The notes under the pieces: generated by a model
The model's database searches: none
Seen by the model: only the letters and a program-made list of their open reading frames with translations
Told to the model about the DNA's origin: nothing
Source: Mangrovibrevibacter kandeliae
GTDB taxonomy: Bacteria > Pseudomonadota > Alphaproteobacteria > Rhizobiales > Rhizobiaceae
Reading direction: 5' to 3'
Assembly: GCF_024519155.1 (NCBI RefSeq)
Contig: NZ_JANIFJ010000005.1
Span: forward strand, 62,001 to 126,000
Length of the DNA: 64,000 nucleotides
In this document: positions 1 to 10,049 of the stretch, piece after piece
How positions within the stretch are numbered: the stretch's first letter is position 1
How the letters are laid out: each line of letters starts with the position of its first letter
Made by a program: the position numbers and the translations under genes

Positions 1-510
1 GACATCGTCGACTCGATGGCACGGCAGATGAAGGCCGAGCGTGAAAAGCGCGCCGAGGTTCTGGAGGCCGAAGGCCAGCGCAACGCCAAGATCCTGCGCG
101 CCGAGGGCGAGAAGCAGTCCCAGATCCTCGAGGCCGAAGGCAAGCGCGAGGCCGCTTACCGGGAAGCCGAAGCGCGCGAGCGCCTGGCCGAAGCGGAGGC
201 GACCGCGACGCGCCTCGTGTCGGAGGCGATCGCCGCCGGTGACGTGCAGGCGATCAACTACTTCGTTGCGCAGAAGTACACCGAGGCGCTCGCCAAGATC
301 GCCTCGGCCAACAACCAGCGCGTGGTGCTGATGCCGCTGGAGGCGTCCTCGCTGATCGGCGCGGTCGGCGGTATCGCCGAGATCGCCCGCGCGGCGTTTC
401 CGGATGCGTCGAGGCCCCAGCCTCCGGCCCCCGCGCCGGTTCCGCGTGGCCGCTCGGCGCGCCCGGCCGCGACGGTGCCGCCGGTGCCCTATGACGGGTC
501 GGCATCGTGA
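1..510 (+). CDS. SPFH/stomatin-like protein (QmcA type), C-terminal part
   Basis: The frame is open from the first base, so the 5' end lies outside the window and 169 residues remain. What is visible is the long Ala/Glu/Arg-rich amphipathic helix typical of the region after an SPFH (band 7) domain, with repeated EAEG-type heptads over about residues 1-75, then a short globular piece and a Pro/Ala-rich tail. SPFH proteins form membrane-anchored oligomeric rings on the inner membrane and are usually encoded with NfeD. The next gene is NfeD-like and overlaps by 4 bp (GTGA), so the two are surely translationally coupled. The SPFH core itself is outside the window, so the subfamily is inferred from the helix and the NfeD partner. 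Confidence 0.85.
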   Translation, partial: DIVDSMARQMKAEREKRAEVLEAEGQRNAKILRAEGEKQSQILEAEGKREAAYREAEARERLAEAEATATRLVSEAIAAGDVQAINYFVAQKYTEALAKIASANNQRVVLMPLEASSLIGAVGGIAEIARAAFPDASRPQPPAPAPVPRGRSARPAATVPPVPYDGSAS

Positions 511-983
511 GTGCCGACCTCGCCGCCTTCGGCAGCTACGGGTGGTGGATCCTCGGGCTGGTGCTGCTCGGTCTCGAGGTTGCGCTCCCCGGCGTCTATC
601 TCCTGTTCTTCGGCATCGCCGCGCTGATCGTGGGATTCAACGCACTGCTGCTGCCTGCCTGGTTCGGCTGGGAGCTGCAGGTCGTCTCCTTCGTCATCCT
701 CTCGGCGGTGTGTGTGCTCGTCGGGCGACGCGTCTACAGCCTGCGCCGCACCGGCGAAGGCTCCTCGACGCTGAACCGGCGCACCGACCGGCTGATCGGC
801 CAGACGGCGCGCCTCACCGAGCCGATCCAGGGTGGCCGCGGGCGGGTGGCGATCGCCGATGGCTGGTGGACCGTGCAGGGTCCGGAGTTGCCGGCGGGCT
901 CCAGCGTGCGCATCGTCGGCGCGGATGGATCGCTGCTGACGGTGGTGGCGAGCGAGCCGGCACCGCAGGCCCGCGCCGGCTGA
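507..983 (+). CDS. NfeD family membrane protein
   Basis: A 158-residue protein with three closely spaced hydrophobic helices in about the first 75 residues, followed by a small soluble beta domain (about 95-155) of the OB-fold type found in short NfeD proteins. The GTG start overlaps the stop of the SPFH gene, so the pair forms an operon. Short NfeD proteins partner SPFH proteins in membrane microdomain organisation. There is no protease domain such as long NfeD proteins carry. The assignment rests on length, topology and neighbour. Confidence 0.88.
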   Translation: MSADLAAFGSYGWWILGLVLLGLEVALPGVYLLFFGIAALIVGFNALLLPAWFGWELQVVSFVILSAVCVLVGRRVYSLRRTGEGSSTLNRRTDRLIGQTARLTEPIQGGRGRVAIADGWWTVQGPELPAGSSVRIVGADGSLLTVVASEPAPQARAG

Positions 984-1019
984 GGGCGATCGAGGCGTAA
1001 GACGCGGCGAGCGAAGCGT

Positions 1020-2012
1020 TCAGGCGACGCCGATCCGGACGAAGTCGTGCATGTGGACGATGCCGACCGGCTGGCGATCGCGCGCGACAACCAGAACGTT
1101 GATCTTGGCCGAGTTGAGGAGTTCGAGCGCCTTGCCGGCGAGCATCTCCGGCTCGATGACCCGCGGCTTCGGCGTCATCAGCTCGCCGACCGTGCGGTTG
1201 AGGACATCGGGACCGAGATGGCGTCGCAGGTCGCCGTCGGTGAAGATGCCGACGAGCCGATCGTCCTCCACCGCGATGACGCATCCGAAGCCCTTGCTCG
1301 ACATCACCGCGAGCGCGTCGGGGATCGACATGGTGGGCGGCACCAGGGGCATCCGCTCGCCCCGGTGCATGATATCGCCGACATGCGTCAGGCTCGCCCC
1401 GAGCTGACCGCCGGGATGGAAGACCCGGAAGTCGCCGACACTGAAGCCGCGCCGCTCCAGCAAGGCGACGGCCAGGGCGTCCCCGATCGCCAGCTGGACA
1501 GCGGTGGAGGTGGTTGGCGCCAGGCCGTGCGGGCAGGCTTCGGCGGCGCGCGGTAGAACGAGCCGGAAATCGCTTTCGCGCGCCAGCGTGGACGTGTCGC
1601 GTGACGTGATGGCGACGAGCGGGATGTTGAAGCGGCGCGTGTAGGAGACGATCCCCTTCAGCTCCGTCGTCTCGCCCGACCACGACATGGCCAGCACGAC
1701 GTCGTCGCGGCCGATCATGCCGAGGTCGCCGTGATTGGCTTCCGAGGGATGCACGAAGAAGGCGGGCGTTCCGGTGGAGGCGAAGGTCGCAGCGAGCTTG
1801 GAGCCGATGTGGCCGCTCTTGCCGACGCCCGTGATGATGACGCGGCCGGTGGTGGCGGCGATCACCGCGAGCACCGCCTCGAACGCGTCGCCCATCGGAC
1901 CGGTCAGAGCTTCGGCCAGGGCGTGCAGCCCGGCGGCTTCCATCTCGATCGTACGGATCGCGGACGCGACCCCGGCATGCGCATCCTGCGCCGGAACCGG
2001 CAGTCTTTGCAT
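1020..2012 (-). CDS. kdsD: D-arabinose 5-phosphate isomerase (KdsD/KpsF family)
   Basis: Interconverts D-ribulose 5-phosphate and D-arabinose 5-phosphate, the first step of Kdo synthesis for lipopolysaccharide. The 330 residues show an N-terminal SIS sugar-isomerase domain (motif GVGKSGHIGSKLAATF, then the EANHGDLGMI stretch) and two C-terminal CBS domains (from about residue 200). The ATG at 2012 is preferred over one 57 bases upstream, because GGGGAC lies just before it and the family normally begins here. It is transcribed away from the outer-membrane protein gene. The GalU gene nearby suits an envelope-carbohydrate neighbourhood. Confidence 0.93.
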   Translation of the reverse strand: MQRLPVPAQDAHAGVASAIRTIEMEAAGLHALAEALTGPMGDAFEAVLAVIAATTGRVIITGVGKSGHIGSKLAATFASTGTPAFFVHPSEANHGDLGMIGRDDVVLAMSWSGETTELKGIVSYTRRFNIPLVAITSRDTSTLARESDFRLVLPRAAEACPHGLAPTTSTAVQLAIGDALAVALLERRGFSVGDFRVFHPGGQLGASLTHVGDIMHRGERMPLVPPTMSIPDALAVMSSKGFGCVIAVEDDRLVGIFTDGDLRRHLGPDVLNRTVGELMTPKPRVIEPEMLAGKALELLNSAKINVLVVARDRQPVGIVHMHDFVRIGVA

Positions 2013-2167
2013 CAACTCGTCCCCGCTTCGGCGGTGCGCCGTCCGGCCGGGCCGGCAATCGTCCGCCACATGGCTTCCGGCGCGCCCCCCTGCAGGGCTC
2101 CGGAGATCGGGCGGTTATCGTCCGTCCCGCGCCGCTTGTAAATCGCAGGCCGGGCGAACCGATTTCG

Positions 2168-2185
2168 GTAAGCTTCGGTTAACCA
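2168..2185 (+). promoter_or_regulatory. Candidate CtrA box upstream of outer-membrane protein gene
   Basis: GTAA, seven bases, then TTAACCA, about 60 bp upstream of the start at 2244. The alphaproteobacterial CtrA consensus is TTAA-N7-TTAA(CC), so only the first base differs. Binding is inferred from the match and position only. Confidence 0.45.
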
Positions 2186-2243
2186 CATCCCTTTACGGTA
2201 TGGTAACGACGCGTCCCGACTTGGCGCGCCCATCCTCGGCCCC

Positions 2244-4208
2244 ATGACGGAACGTAAGGTGATGCCCCTCGCCGCGAACGCAGCTTGGAAACGCAGGGGC
2301 GGCTACGCGCTTCTGGCCGGTGGCGTCCTCCTGCCTCTCGCGGCCTTCGGACAGGACGCGGTGCTCGACCAGCTGCGCACCGGCGCGATCGTCGGGCCCC
2401 TGCGGGGCAGCGGCGACCTTGCCACGAGCGATCTGCGGATCAGCGATGCCGCTCCCGCACGGGCTGACCAGGCGCTGGCACAACCTCTGCCACCTGCGGC
2501 GACCTCGCAGTATGGCGCAACCGACGCCGGGAGCCGCGCCTTCGGCAGCGGCGATGCCGCCTCGGGCGCACCTGGGGACGCCGCCTCCGATCTCGACGCG
2601 AACCCGCTGGACCCCGTCGCCGCGCCGGCTTCGGACGATGCCTCCGACGACTCCACCGGCACGACGAGCTTGTCCGACGACGGTGCAGCATCGCGACCTT
2701 CATCCTCGGACGGCCTGTCCGACGATGCCGACGACGCGCAGCCCAAGCCCTTCGATCTTCTCGATGACGGCCGCTCGAGCCGCTCGCCCTCCCAGACCTT
2801 TCCAACCTCCGTCGACCGGCGCGCAGCACGCACCGCAACGCCGACCGACCGCCCGGCCGACGACGCGAAGAAGGCCGACGCTGCGGATCCGGCTGCGCGC
2901 CGCCGCGGCTCCGATGCCGCCCTCGCCGGCCTTCCCAATCTCGCCGGCGATGCGGACACGGTCGAGGACGCGCGGCTGAGGCAGTCGCGCAACCTCGCCG
3001 AGGAGCCGGAGCGCCGCGCCGGTTTCGACCGCAGCCTCAGCCGCCAGAATCTGCCCGTCACAGGCCTGCGCCCGATGGTGCCGACGACGGCGGAGGATCC
3101 CTTCGCGCCCGTCGGCCTGCGCCTCGGCAGCTTCGTTCTCACCTCGGCGCTGGAGCAGAGCGCCGGCTATTCCACCAATGTGAGCCTCAGCCCCGGCGGC
3201 GCTTCCGGCCTCTTCACCGACACCGCAGTGTCCGCCCGTCTGCGCTCCGACTGGTCGCTGCACGAGGCGGAAATCAACGCGATGGCAGCCTATCGCCGCA
3301 ACTTCGCAGGCGACATCGAAGAGGATCCGCACCTGGTGTTCGACGGTCGGCTTCGGCTCGACATCGAGCGGGACCTGGTGGCGACCATCAATGGCGGCTT
3401 CGAATATCGCCGCGAGGCGGCGGCCGATGCCGACAGCCCGGCCGAGCTCGCCACCCGGCCGCAGATCTACACCACCTCGCTCGGCGGCGACGTCCAGAAG
3501 ACGTTCGGACGCTTCTCGGCTGATCTCGGCGCCGACCTGCGGCGCGACGGATACGCCGAAGAGACCGCGGGCACGCCCGGCCAGAGCTACACGACGCTGA
3601 CCGGTCGGCTGCGCGGCGGCTACGAGATCTCGCCGGCGCTGCAGCCCTTCCTCGAGGCGAGCCTCGCCCGCCGCCTGTTCGACGACGAGAAGGACGACAC
3701 CGGACGCAGCCGCAACTCCCTGATCGAGGCGATGCGGGCCGGCATCTCCCTCGACTTCGGCGACAAGCTGAACGGCGAGCTGGCCCTCGGATATGCCGTG
3801 AACGTGCCCGATGCGGACGAACTCGACACCGTCGGCTCGCCGACGATCGACGCCAAGCTCGCCTGGTCGCCATGGCGCGGCACCGACGTGATCTTCACCG
3901 GCACGACGCGCTTCGACCCGGACACGCAGAACATCGCGCCGGCAACCGTTTACGAGGCCTCGCTCGGCCTGCGCCACCGTGCGACCGAGCGCCTCGACCT
4001 CAACGCCGCCGTGACCGCGGGCTACCGCGACAGCGACGTCGAGAGCGACCGGGAGCGCACGCTCTCGGCGGAGGGCGGCGCAACCTACTGGGTGAACCGC
4101 AGCCTCGCCCTGACGGGCCTGCTGCGCCACGAGACCGTCGACAGCGAGGCGCCGGGCAGCGACTATTCCGCCGAGAGCGCCCGGATCGGGCTGAAGCTGC
4201 AGCGCTGA
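2244..4208 (+). CDS. Outer-membrane beta-barrel protein with long disordered N-terminal region
   Basis: A 654-residue protein. Residues 1-37 form a basic and hydrophobic export signal ending near AFGQ. About residues 60-270 are low-complexity and rich in Asp, Ser, Ala and Pro, probably disordered and periplasmic. About residues 285-654 show alternating hydrophobic/polar strands with repeated aromatic-Arg patterns, as in the putative beta-barrel porin 2 (OMP_b-brl_2-like) family of Hyphomicrobiales. The chain ends in ...GLKLQR rather than a terminal aromatic. A CtrA-like box lies upstream. A role in polysaccharide or surface function is possible given nearby kdsD and galU, but no function can be assigned. 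Confidence 0.8.
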   Translation: MTERKVMPLAANAAWKRRGGYALLAGGVLLPLAAFGQDAVLDQLRTGAIVGPLRGSGDLATSDLRISDAAPARADQALAQPLPPAATSQYGATDAGSRAFGSGDAASGAPGDAASDLDANPLDPVAAPASDDASDDSTGTTSLSDDGAASRPSSSDGLSDDADDAQPKPFDLLDDGRSSRSPSQTFPTSVDRRAARTATPTDRPADDAKKADAADPAARRRGSDAALAGLPNLAGDADTVEDARLRQSRNLAEEPERRAGFDRSLSRQNLPVTGLRPMVPTTAEDPFAPVGLRLGSFVLTSALEQSAGYSTNVSLSPGGASGLFTDTAVSARLRSDWSLHEAEINAMAAYRRNFAGDIEEDPHLVFDGRLRLDIERDLVATINGGFEYRREAAADADSPAELATRPQIYTTSLGGDVQKTFGRFSADLGADLRRDGYAEETAGTPGQSYTTLTGRLRGGYEISPALQPFLEASLARRLFDDEKDDTGRSRNSLIEAMRAGISLDFGDKLNGELALGYAVNVPDADELDTVGSPTIDAKLAWSPWRGTDVIFTGTTRFDPDTQNIAPATVYEASLGLRHRATERLDLNAAVTAGYRDSDVESDRERTLSAEGGATYWVNRSLALTGLLRHETVDSEAPGSDYSAESARIGLKLQR

Positions 4209-4276
4209 AACGGATCGGCCGAGCGCTCGGCGCCCGGCCCTCATCTCTCAAGCGTGTTGAAAGCTGCCCGCGCCGC

Positions 4277-5170
4277 TCAGCGCCGGGCCGGCTCCACGGT
4301 CTCCATCAGCTCCTGCAGATTGCCCCGCACCTTGTCGCGAATGTCGGCGCGCCACAGCGCGAAGGCGACGTTGGCCTCGATGAAGCCTTCCTTGGAGCCG
4401 CAGTCGAAGGTGCGCCCGGTGAAGTGGTAGGCGTAGAAATCCTGGCGATCGGCGAGCTTCAGCATGCCGTCGGTGAGCTGGATTTCGTTGCCGGCGCCGC
4501 GTTCCTGCGTTTCGAGGATGTCGAAGATCTCGGGCTGCAGGATGTAGCGGCCGGAGATGAAGAAGTTCGAGGGCGCATCCTCGGGCTTCGGCTTCTCGAC
4601 CATGCCGTCGACGCGGAAGCCGGAGCCGACTTCGGAGCCGCGGCCGACGATGCCGTATTTCGCCGTCTCCTTCGGGTCGCAGGTCTCGACGGAGATCACG
4701 TTGCCGCCGCCCGACTGCTCATAGAGTTCGACCATCGAACTGAGGCAGCTCTTCTCGGCCTGCATGATCATGTCCGGCAGGAGCAGCGCGAAGGGCTCGT
4801 TGCCGACGAGATCGCGCGCGCACCAGACCGCATGCCCGAGACCGAGCGGCGCCTGCTGGCGGGTGAAGCTCGACTTGCCGGCACGCGGCTGCAACTCGTC
4901 GAGCAGCTGGAGTTCGGCCGTCTTGCCACGCTCGGCGAGCGTGTTCGACAGCTCGACCTGGATGTCGAAATAGTCCTCGATGACGCCCTTGTTGCGGCCG
5001 GTGACGAAGATCAGATGCTCGATGCCGGCCTGAAGCGCCTCGTCGACGACGTATTGGATGACCGGGCGGTCGACGACGGTCAGCATCTCCTTGGGGATGG
5101 CCTTGGTCGCCGGGAGGAACCGGGTTCCGAGGCCCGCCACCGGGAACACCGCCTTGCGCACCTTCTGCAT
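4277..5170 (-). CDS. galU: UTP-glucose-1-phosphate uridylyltransferase
   Basis: Makes UDP-glucose from UTP and glucose 1-phosphate for exopolysaccharide, LPS core and glucan synthesis. The 297-residue length is normal for bacterial GalU. The nucleotide-binding motif [18 protein letters not shown] lies at about residues 12-29. The conserved central stretch with [10 protein letters not shown] and the GNEIQLTDG motif are present. The start is at [13 protein letters not shown]; a GTG two codons upstream has slightly better spacing to the GAGGAG ribosome site and could be the true start. Diverges from the transglycosylase gene. Confidence 0.96.
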   Translation of the reverse strand: MQKVRKAVFPVAGLGTRFLPATKAIPKEMLTVVDRPVIQYVVDEALQAGIEHLIFVTGRNKGVIEDYFDIQVELSNTLAERGKTAELQLLDELQPRAGKSSFTRQQAPLGLGHAVWCARDLVGNEPFALLLPDMIMQAEKSCLSSMVELYEQSGGGNVISVETCDPKETAKYGIVGRGSEVGSGFRVDGMVEKPKPEDAPSNFFISGRYILQPEIFDILETQERGAGNEIQLTDGMLKLADRQDFYAYHFTGRTFDCGSKEGFIEANVAFALWRADIRDKVRGNLQELMETVEPARR

Positions 5171-5319
5171 CGTCACGATCACTCCTCTGGCGCTCTCAAC
5201 ACCACCGCAGATCACGGCTTTCGGCCGATCTGCGCGCCGGCTGCCGTGCTTTCGCCGCGAAATAGCGGCAATGGCTCCATCTGCCAGCAAAGGCCGGCAT
5301 TTTCCAGCGCCCGGCGTGG

Positions 5320-5334
5320 TAAAGCAATGCTTAA
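5320..5334. promoter_or_regulatory. Candidate CtrA box between galU and the transglycosylase gene
   Basis: TAAA, seven bases, TTAA on the + strand (TTAA-N7-TTTA on the other), one base off the TTAA-N7-TTAA CtrA consensus and almost palindromic. It lies in the divergent spacer 59 bp before the start at 5393. Function is inferred from the match only. Confidence 0.35.
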
Positions 5335-5392
5335 CGCCCTACGGCTAGAGTTCGCCTCGAGCAGAATCCTGTCCTGACGAAGGAGAAGAATC

Positions 5393-6628
5393 ATGCCTGA
5401 AGCAACCCATGATCGCCTGGTCCGCGGTGCCGCCGCGGCGCTGCTGGCGGCCGGCCTGTCGCTCGCGGCCGTCGCGCCGGCGGCCGCCGACGCCGGCTTC
5501 CGCCGCTGGATCTCGGACTTCGAAAGCGTCGCCGCCAAGGCCGGCGTGCGACACGATGTCTATCGACGTGTCTTTGCCGGCATCGACGATCCCGATCCCG
5601 CGGTGATCGAGAAGGCGCGCTATCAGCCGGAATTCAACGACCAGGTCTGGGACTACCTCGACAACCGGGTGAACGAGGAGAGCATCGCCGAGGGTCGCGC
5701 CCTTCGCACGAAGCTGAAGCCATGGCTCGACCGCATCGAGGCGCGCTTCGGCGTCGACCGCGACGTGCTTCTCGCGATCTGGTCCATGGAGACCAATTAC
5801 GGCCGCGTGCTGAAGCGCGACGACGTGGTGCGCAGCGTGCCGCGCTCGCTCGCCACCCTCGCCTATCTCGACCAGCGCCGTGCCAAATATGCACGCACCC
5901 AGCTGATCGCCGCCCTGAAGATGGTCCAGGAGGGCGACGTGTCGCCGGCCGGCCTCACCGGCTCCTGGGCCGGTGCGATGGGCCACACGCAGTTCATTCC
6001 GACGAGCTACCGCATCTACCGCGCCGACATGGACGGCAACGGTCATGCCGACATCTGGACGTCGGTCCCCGACGCGCTCGCGACGACGGCCAACCTCCTG
6101 CGCAAGAACGGCTGGCAGAGCGGTCACACCTGGGGCTACGAGATCGAGATCCCGTCGGACGCCGTCGCCCGCAAGCTGCGCCGGGCGAACAAGACGCTGG
6201 CCCAGTGGGCCGCGCTCGGCTTCCGCCGTCCGAACGGCAAGGACTTCCCGCGGCCGTCCGACCGCGCCAACCTCGTCCTGCCGGCCGGTCCGGATGGGCC
6301 GGCCTTCCTGATGACGAAGAACTTCTTCGTTCTGAAGCGCTACAACAACGCCGACAAATATGCTCTTGCCGTCGGCCACCTTGCGGATCGAATCGGCGGC
6401 TACGGCGCCTTCGAGAACACCTGGCCGCGCGGCTACACGCCGCTCAGCATGGAGGAGCGCTACGAATTGCAGCAGCGCCTGACCCACAGGGGCCTGTACG
6501 ACGGCAAGATCGATGGCAAGATCGGGTCGGGCTCCAAGTCCGCCATCATGGCCTACCAGCGGCAGTACGGGATGCCGGAAGACGGCAATGCGTCGAAGGC
6601 GCTTCTCGACATCCTGCGGAGCCGCTGA
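5393..6628 (+). CDS. Lytic murein transglycosylase (MltB-like, SLT_2 plus peptidoglycan-binding domain)
   Basis: A 411-residue secreted enzyme that cleaves peptidoglycan glycan strands to anhydromuropeptides. A Sec signal covers about residues 10-34 (Ala-rich, ending VAPAAADAG). An SLT_2/MltB catalytic domain follows (about 35-330) with the catalytic glutamate in IWSMETNYGR and the MGHTQFIPTSYR motif. A C-terminal PG_binding_1 domain covers about 345-408. There is no lipobox, so it is soluble periplasmic rather than a lipoprotein. AAGGAG lies 8 bp before the ATG. The following SGNH-type gene starts 3 bp after the stop, so the two are likely co-transcribed. Confidence 0.94.
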   Translation: MPEATHDRLVRGAAAALLAAGLSLAAVAPAAADAGFRRWISDFESVAAKAGVRHDVYRRVFAGIDDPDPAVIEKARYQPEFNDQVWDYLDNRVNEESIAEGRALRTKLKPWLDRIEARFGVDRDVLLAIWSMETNYGRVLKRDDVVRSVPRSLATLAYLDQRRAKYARTQLIAALKMVQEGDVSPAGLTGSWAGAMGHTQFIPTSYRIYRADMDGNGHADIWTSVPDALATTANLLRKNGWQSGHTWGYEIEIPSDAVARKLRRANKTLAQWAALGFRRPNGKDFPRPSDRANLVLPAGPDGPAFLMTKNFFVLKRYNNADKYALAVGHLADRIGGYGAFENTWPRGYTPLSMEERYELQQRLTHRGLYDGKIDGKIGSGSKSAIMAYQRQYGMPEDGNASKALLDILRSR

Positions 6629-6631
6629 GCG

Positions 6632-8116
6632 ATGGCTGCGAGCAGGACGCTTCCGCACACGAAGCCCGTGACGCGCCTGCTCGCCCTGTTGCTGGTGGTG
6701 CCGCTCGCTCTCGACACGGGACTGCTCGTGCCCGCCGCGCGGGCCGTGGCACAGGAGCGGCCGCGCACCATCATGGACATGCTCTTCGGCGGTTCGGCAC
6801 GTCAGGCCCGGCCGGGTCAGCCCGGCGCGCCGGAGCCCCGGCGGATCCGCAAGAAGGCGCCGAAGCGGGTCAAGGCGCCGGCGGGTTCATCGTCCGCGAC
6901 AGCCGCAAGCGCGGCTGTCGATGCCGCCGACGCGGCGCCGGTCGAGAAGGTCGCGGACGCCAAGGCCGTGCTCGTGGTCGGCGATTTCATGGCCTCAGCG
7001 CTCGCCACCGGGCTGGCGGATGCCTTCAGCGACGACGCCAACGTTCGGATCGTCGATCGCACCGACGGCTCCTCCGGGCTGGTGCGCGACGACCACTACG
7101 ACTGGCTGGCCGAGATCGGCCCGCTGATCGACGAGGTGAAACCCGCGCTCGTCGTCGTGATGCTGGGATCCAACGACCGCCAGCCGATCCAGTCCGGTGC
7201 CGAAACCCTGGACCTGCGCAGCGATCGCTGGTCGAGTGCGTACGGGCGCCGGGCGGAGACGCTGGCGAAGGCGATCCGCGGCCGCGACGTGCCGCTGGTC
7301 TGGGTCGGCATGCCCTCGTTCAAGTCCGAGCGGATGAGCGAGGACATGGTCTATCTGAACGGCGTCTACATGACGGCTGCGACGACCGCCGGGGGCGAGT
7401 TCGTCGACGTCTGGGACGGTTTCGTCGATTCGAGCGGCGCCTTCGCCCTGTCCGGGCCGGATACCGATGGCCAGCCGGCGCGGCTGCGCAACAGCGACGG
7501 CATCACCATGACCGATGCCGGCCGGAACAAGCTCGCCTTCTTCGCCGAGAAGCCGATCCTGCGCCTCCTCGGCGATGCCGGCGCGCCGGGCGCCGTGGCT
7601 GCCCTGCCGAACGGCGAAGCGCCCGGCTTCGGACTGCCGCCCCTCGCCGCGGTCGCCAACCAGACCTCGACGCCGGCCATGGCCCTCAACGATCCCGCGC
7701 TCGACGGCGGCGAGATCCTCCTCGGCGGACCGGCGCGAGCCGTTCCGGCGCTCGAGCCCTCGCCGCGCGAACGACTGATCTCCGGCATGGCGAACCCGGG
7801 CGTGGAGGGCCGGGCCGACGATTTCGACTGGAATCGCAAGACCGAAGCGGTTTCCGCCGGCCGCGATCCGGCGATCGTCAAGCGCGGTTCCGTGGCGCTG
7901 GACACCTTGCGGGGCACCGGCGAGCCGGTGCCGCCGAAGCCGATGCCCTCGCTGCAGGACGCGATCATCGACGACTGGCTGAACAACCCGCAGGCCGCGC
8001 CGCCCGCGGACGCTGCGGCAGCGGCAGCTGCCCCGTCGGAGCCAGCGCAGCCCCCGAGGGCCGAGCCGCCGCAGAGTGCCGCGCCGCCGGGACTGGAGCG
8101 GGGCCCGGAAGGCTGA
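6632..8116 (+). CDS. Secreted SGNH/DUF459 family protein, possibly catalytically degenerate
   Basis: A 494-residue protein with an N-terminal export signal (about 1-38), a Pro/Ala/Lys-rich linker, and an SGNH-hydrolase-like domain (about 105-320) containing VVGDFMAS, VVMLGSNDRQ and DGITMTDAGR. The C-terminal 170 residues are Pro/Ala-rich and probably disordered. In active SGNH enzymes block I reads GDS with the serine nucleophile. Here the third position is Phe, and I see no Asp-x-x-His in block V, so hydrolase activity is doubtful. It sits directly after the lytic transglycosylase, suggesting a cell-wall role, possibly in de-O-acetylation or substrate binding. Confidence 0.8.
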   Translation: MAASRTLPHTKPVTRLLALLLVVPLALDTGLLVPAARAVAQERPRTIMDMLFGGSARQARPGQPGAPEPRRIRKKAPKRVKAPAGSSSATAASAAVDAADAAPVEKVADAKAVLVVGDFMASALATGLADAFSDDANVRIVDRTDGSSGLVRDDHYDWLAEIGPLIDEVKPALVVVMLGSNDRQPIQSGAETLDLRSDRWSSAYGRRAETLAKAIRGRDVPLVWVGMPSFKSERMSEDMVYLNGVYMTAATTAGGEFVDVWDGFVDSSGAFALSGPDTDGQPARLRNSDGITMTDAGRNKLAFFAEKPILRLLGDAGAPGAVAALPNGEAPGFGLPPLAAVANQTSTPAMALNDPALDGGEILLGGPARAVPALEPSPRERLISGMANPGVEGRADDFDWNRKTEAVSAGRDPAIVKRGSVALDTLRGTGEPVPPKPMPSLQDAIIDDWLNNPQAAPPADAAAAAAAPSEPAQPPRAEPPQSAAPPGLERGPEG

Positions 8117-8120
8117 GGCT

Positions 8121-8142
8121 GCACCGGCCGACCCGCCGGTGC
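8121..8142. terminator. Hairpin between convergent genes
   Basis: Perfect 8-bp stem GCACCGGC/GCCGGTGC with a 6-base loop, placed between the convergent SGNH-like gene and gltD. No U tract follows on either strand, so it is at best a weak bidirectional terminator. Confidence 0.4.
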
Positions 8143-8169
8143 CCTCGATCGGATCGCCTCGCCTGCCGC

Positions 8170-9624
<1,455 letters not shown>

Positions 9625-9647
9625 GTTCGATCCGTTCTTCTGCGCGC

Positions 9648-10049
9648 TCAGTCGCGCAACCAATTTTCGACAGACAGACGGGGCACGTCCGGAAACGCCC
9701 TGTCGTCGGACACGAGAGTCGCATCGAGGGCGATCGCGTGTGCGGCGACCCAAAGATCGTCCGCGCCCATCCTCACCCCGCTCCGTTCCCGCTCATCCCT
9801 CACCTGCGCGTAGTTCGCCTCGGTCGGAGCCTCAAGACCCCAGACCTCGATCGCCTGCAGGAAGACCTTCAGGCGATCGAGCCCGCGCACGTTCCGGTTC
9901 TTCTCCAGCCCGAACAGGATCTCTCCCTTCACGATCAGGCTGGTTCCGATCTCTTCATCCTTGCGCGCCCGCAGCGCCAGATCCACCCGTCCCCCGGCAT
10001 GCCGGAAGACATCGCAGATGATGTTCGTGTCGAGGAGGTATCGAGTCAA
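9648..10049 (-). CDS. vapC: PIN-domain toxin VapC
   Basis: A 133-residue PIN-domain ribonuclease toxin. The acidic residues expected for metal binding are visible: Asp in YLLDTNIICD, Glu in VKGEILFG, Asp in MGADDLWVAAHA and Asp in LVSDDRAF. Length and order match VapC/FitB proteins. The start overlaps the stop of the VapB gene by 4 bp (ATGA), as usual for coupled toxin-antitoxin pairs. It would cleave RNA, commonly initiator or other tRNAs in this family, when VapB is lost. The catalytic acidic residues all appear intact. Confidence 0.93.
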   Translation of the reverse strand: MTRYLLDTNIICDVFRHAGGRVDLALRARKDEEIGTSLIVKGEILFGLEKNRNVRGLDRLKVFLQAIEVWGLEAPTEANYAQVRDERERSGVRMGADDLWVAAHAIALDATLVSDDRAFPDVPRLSVENWLRD

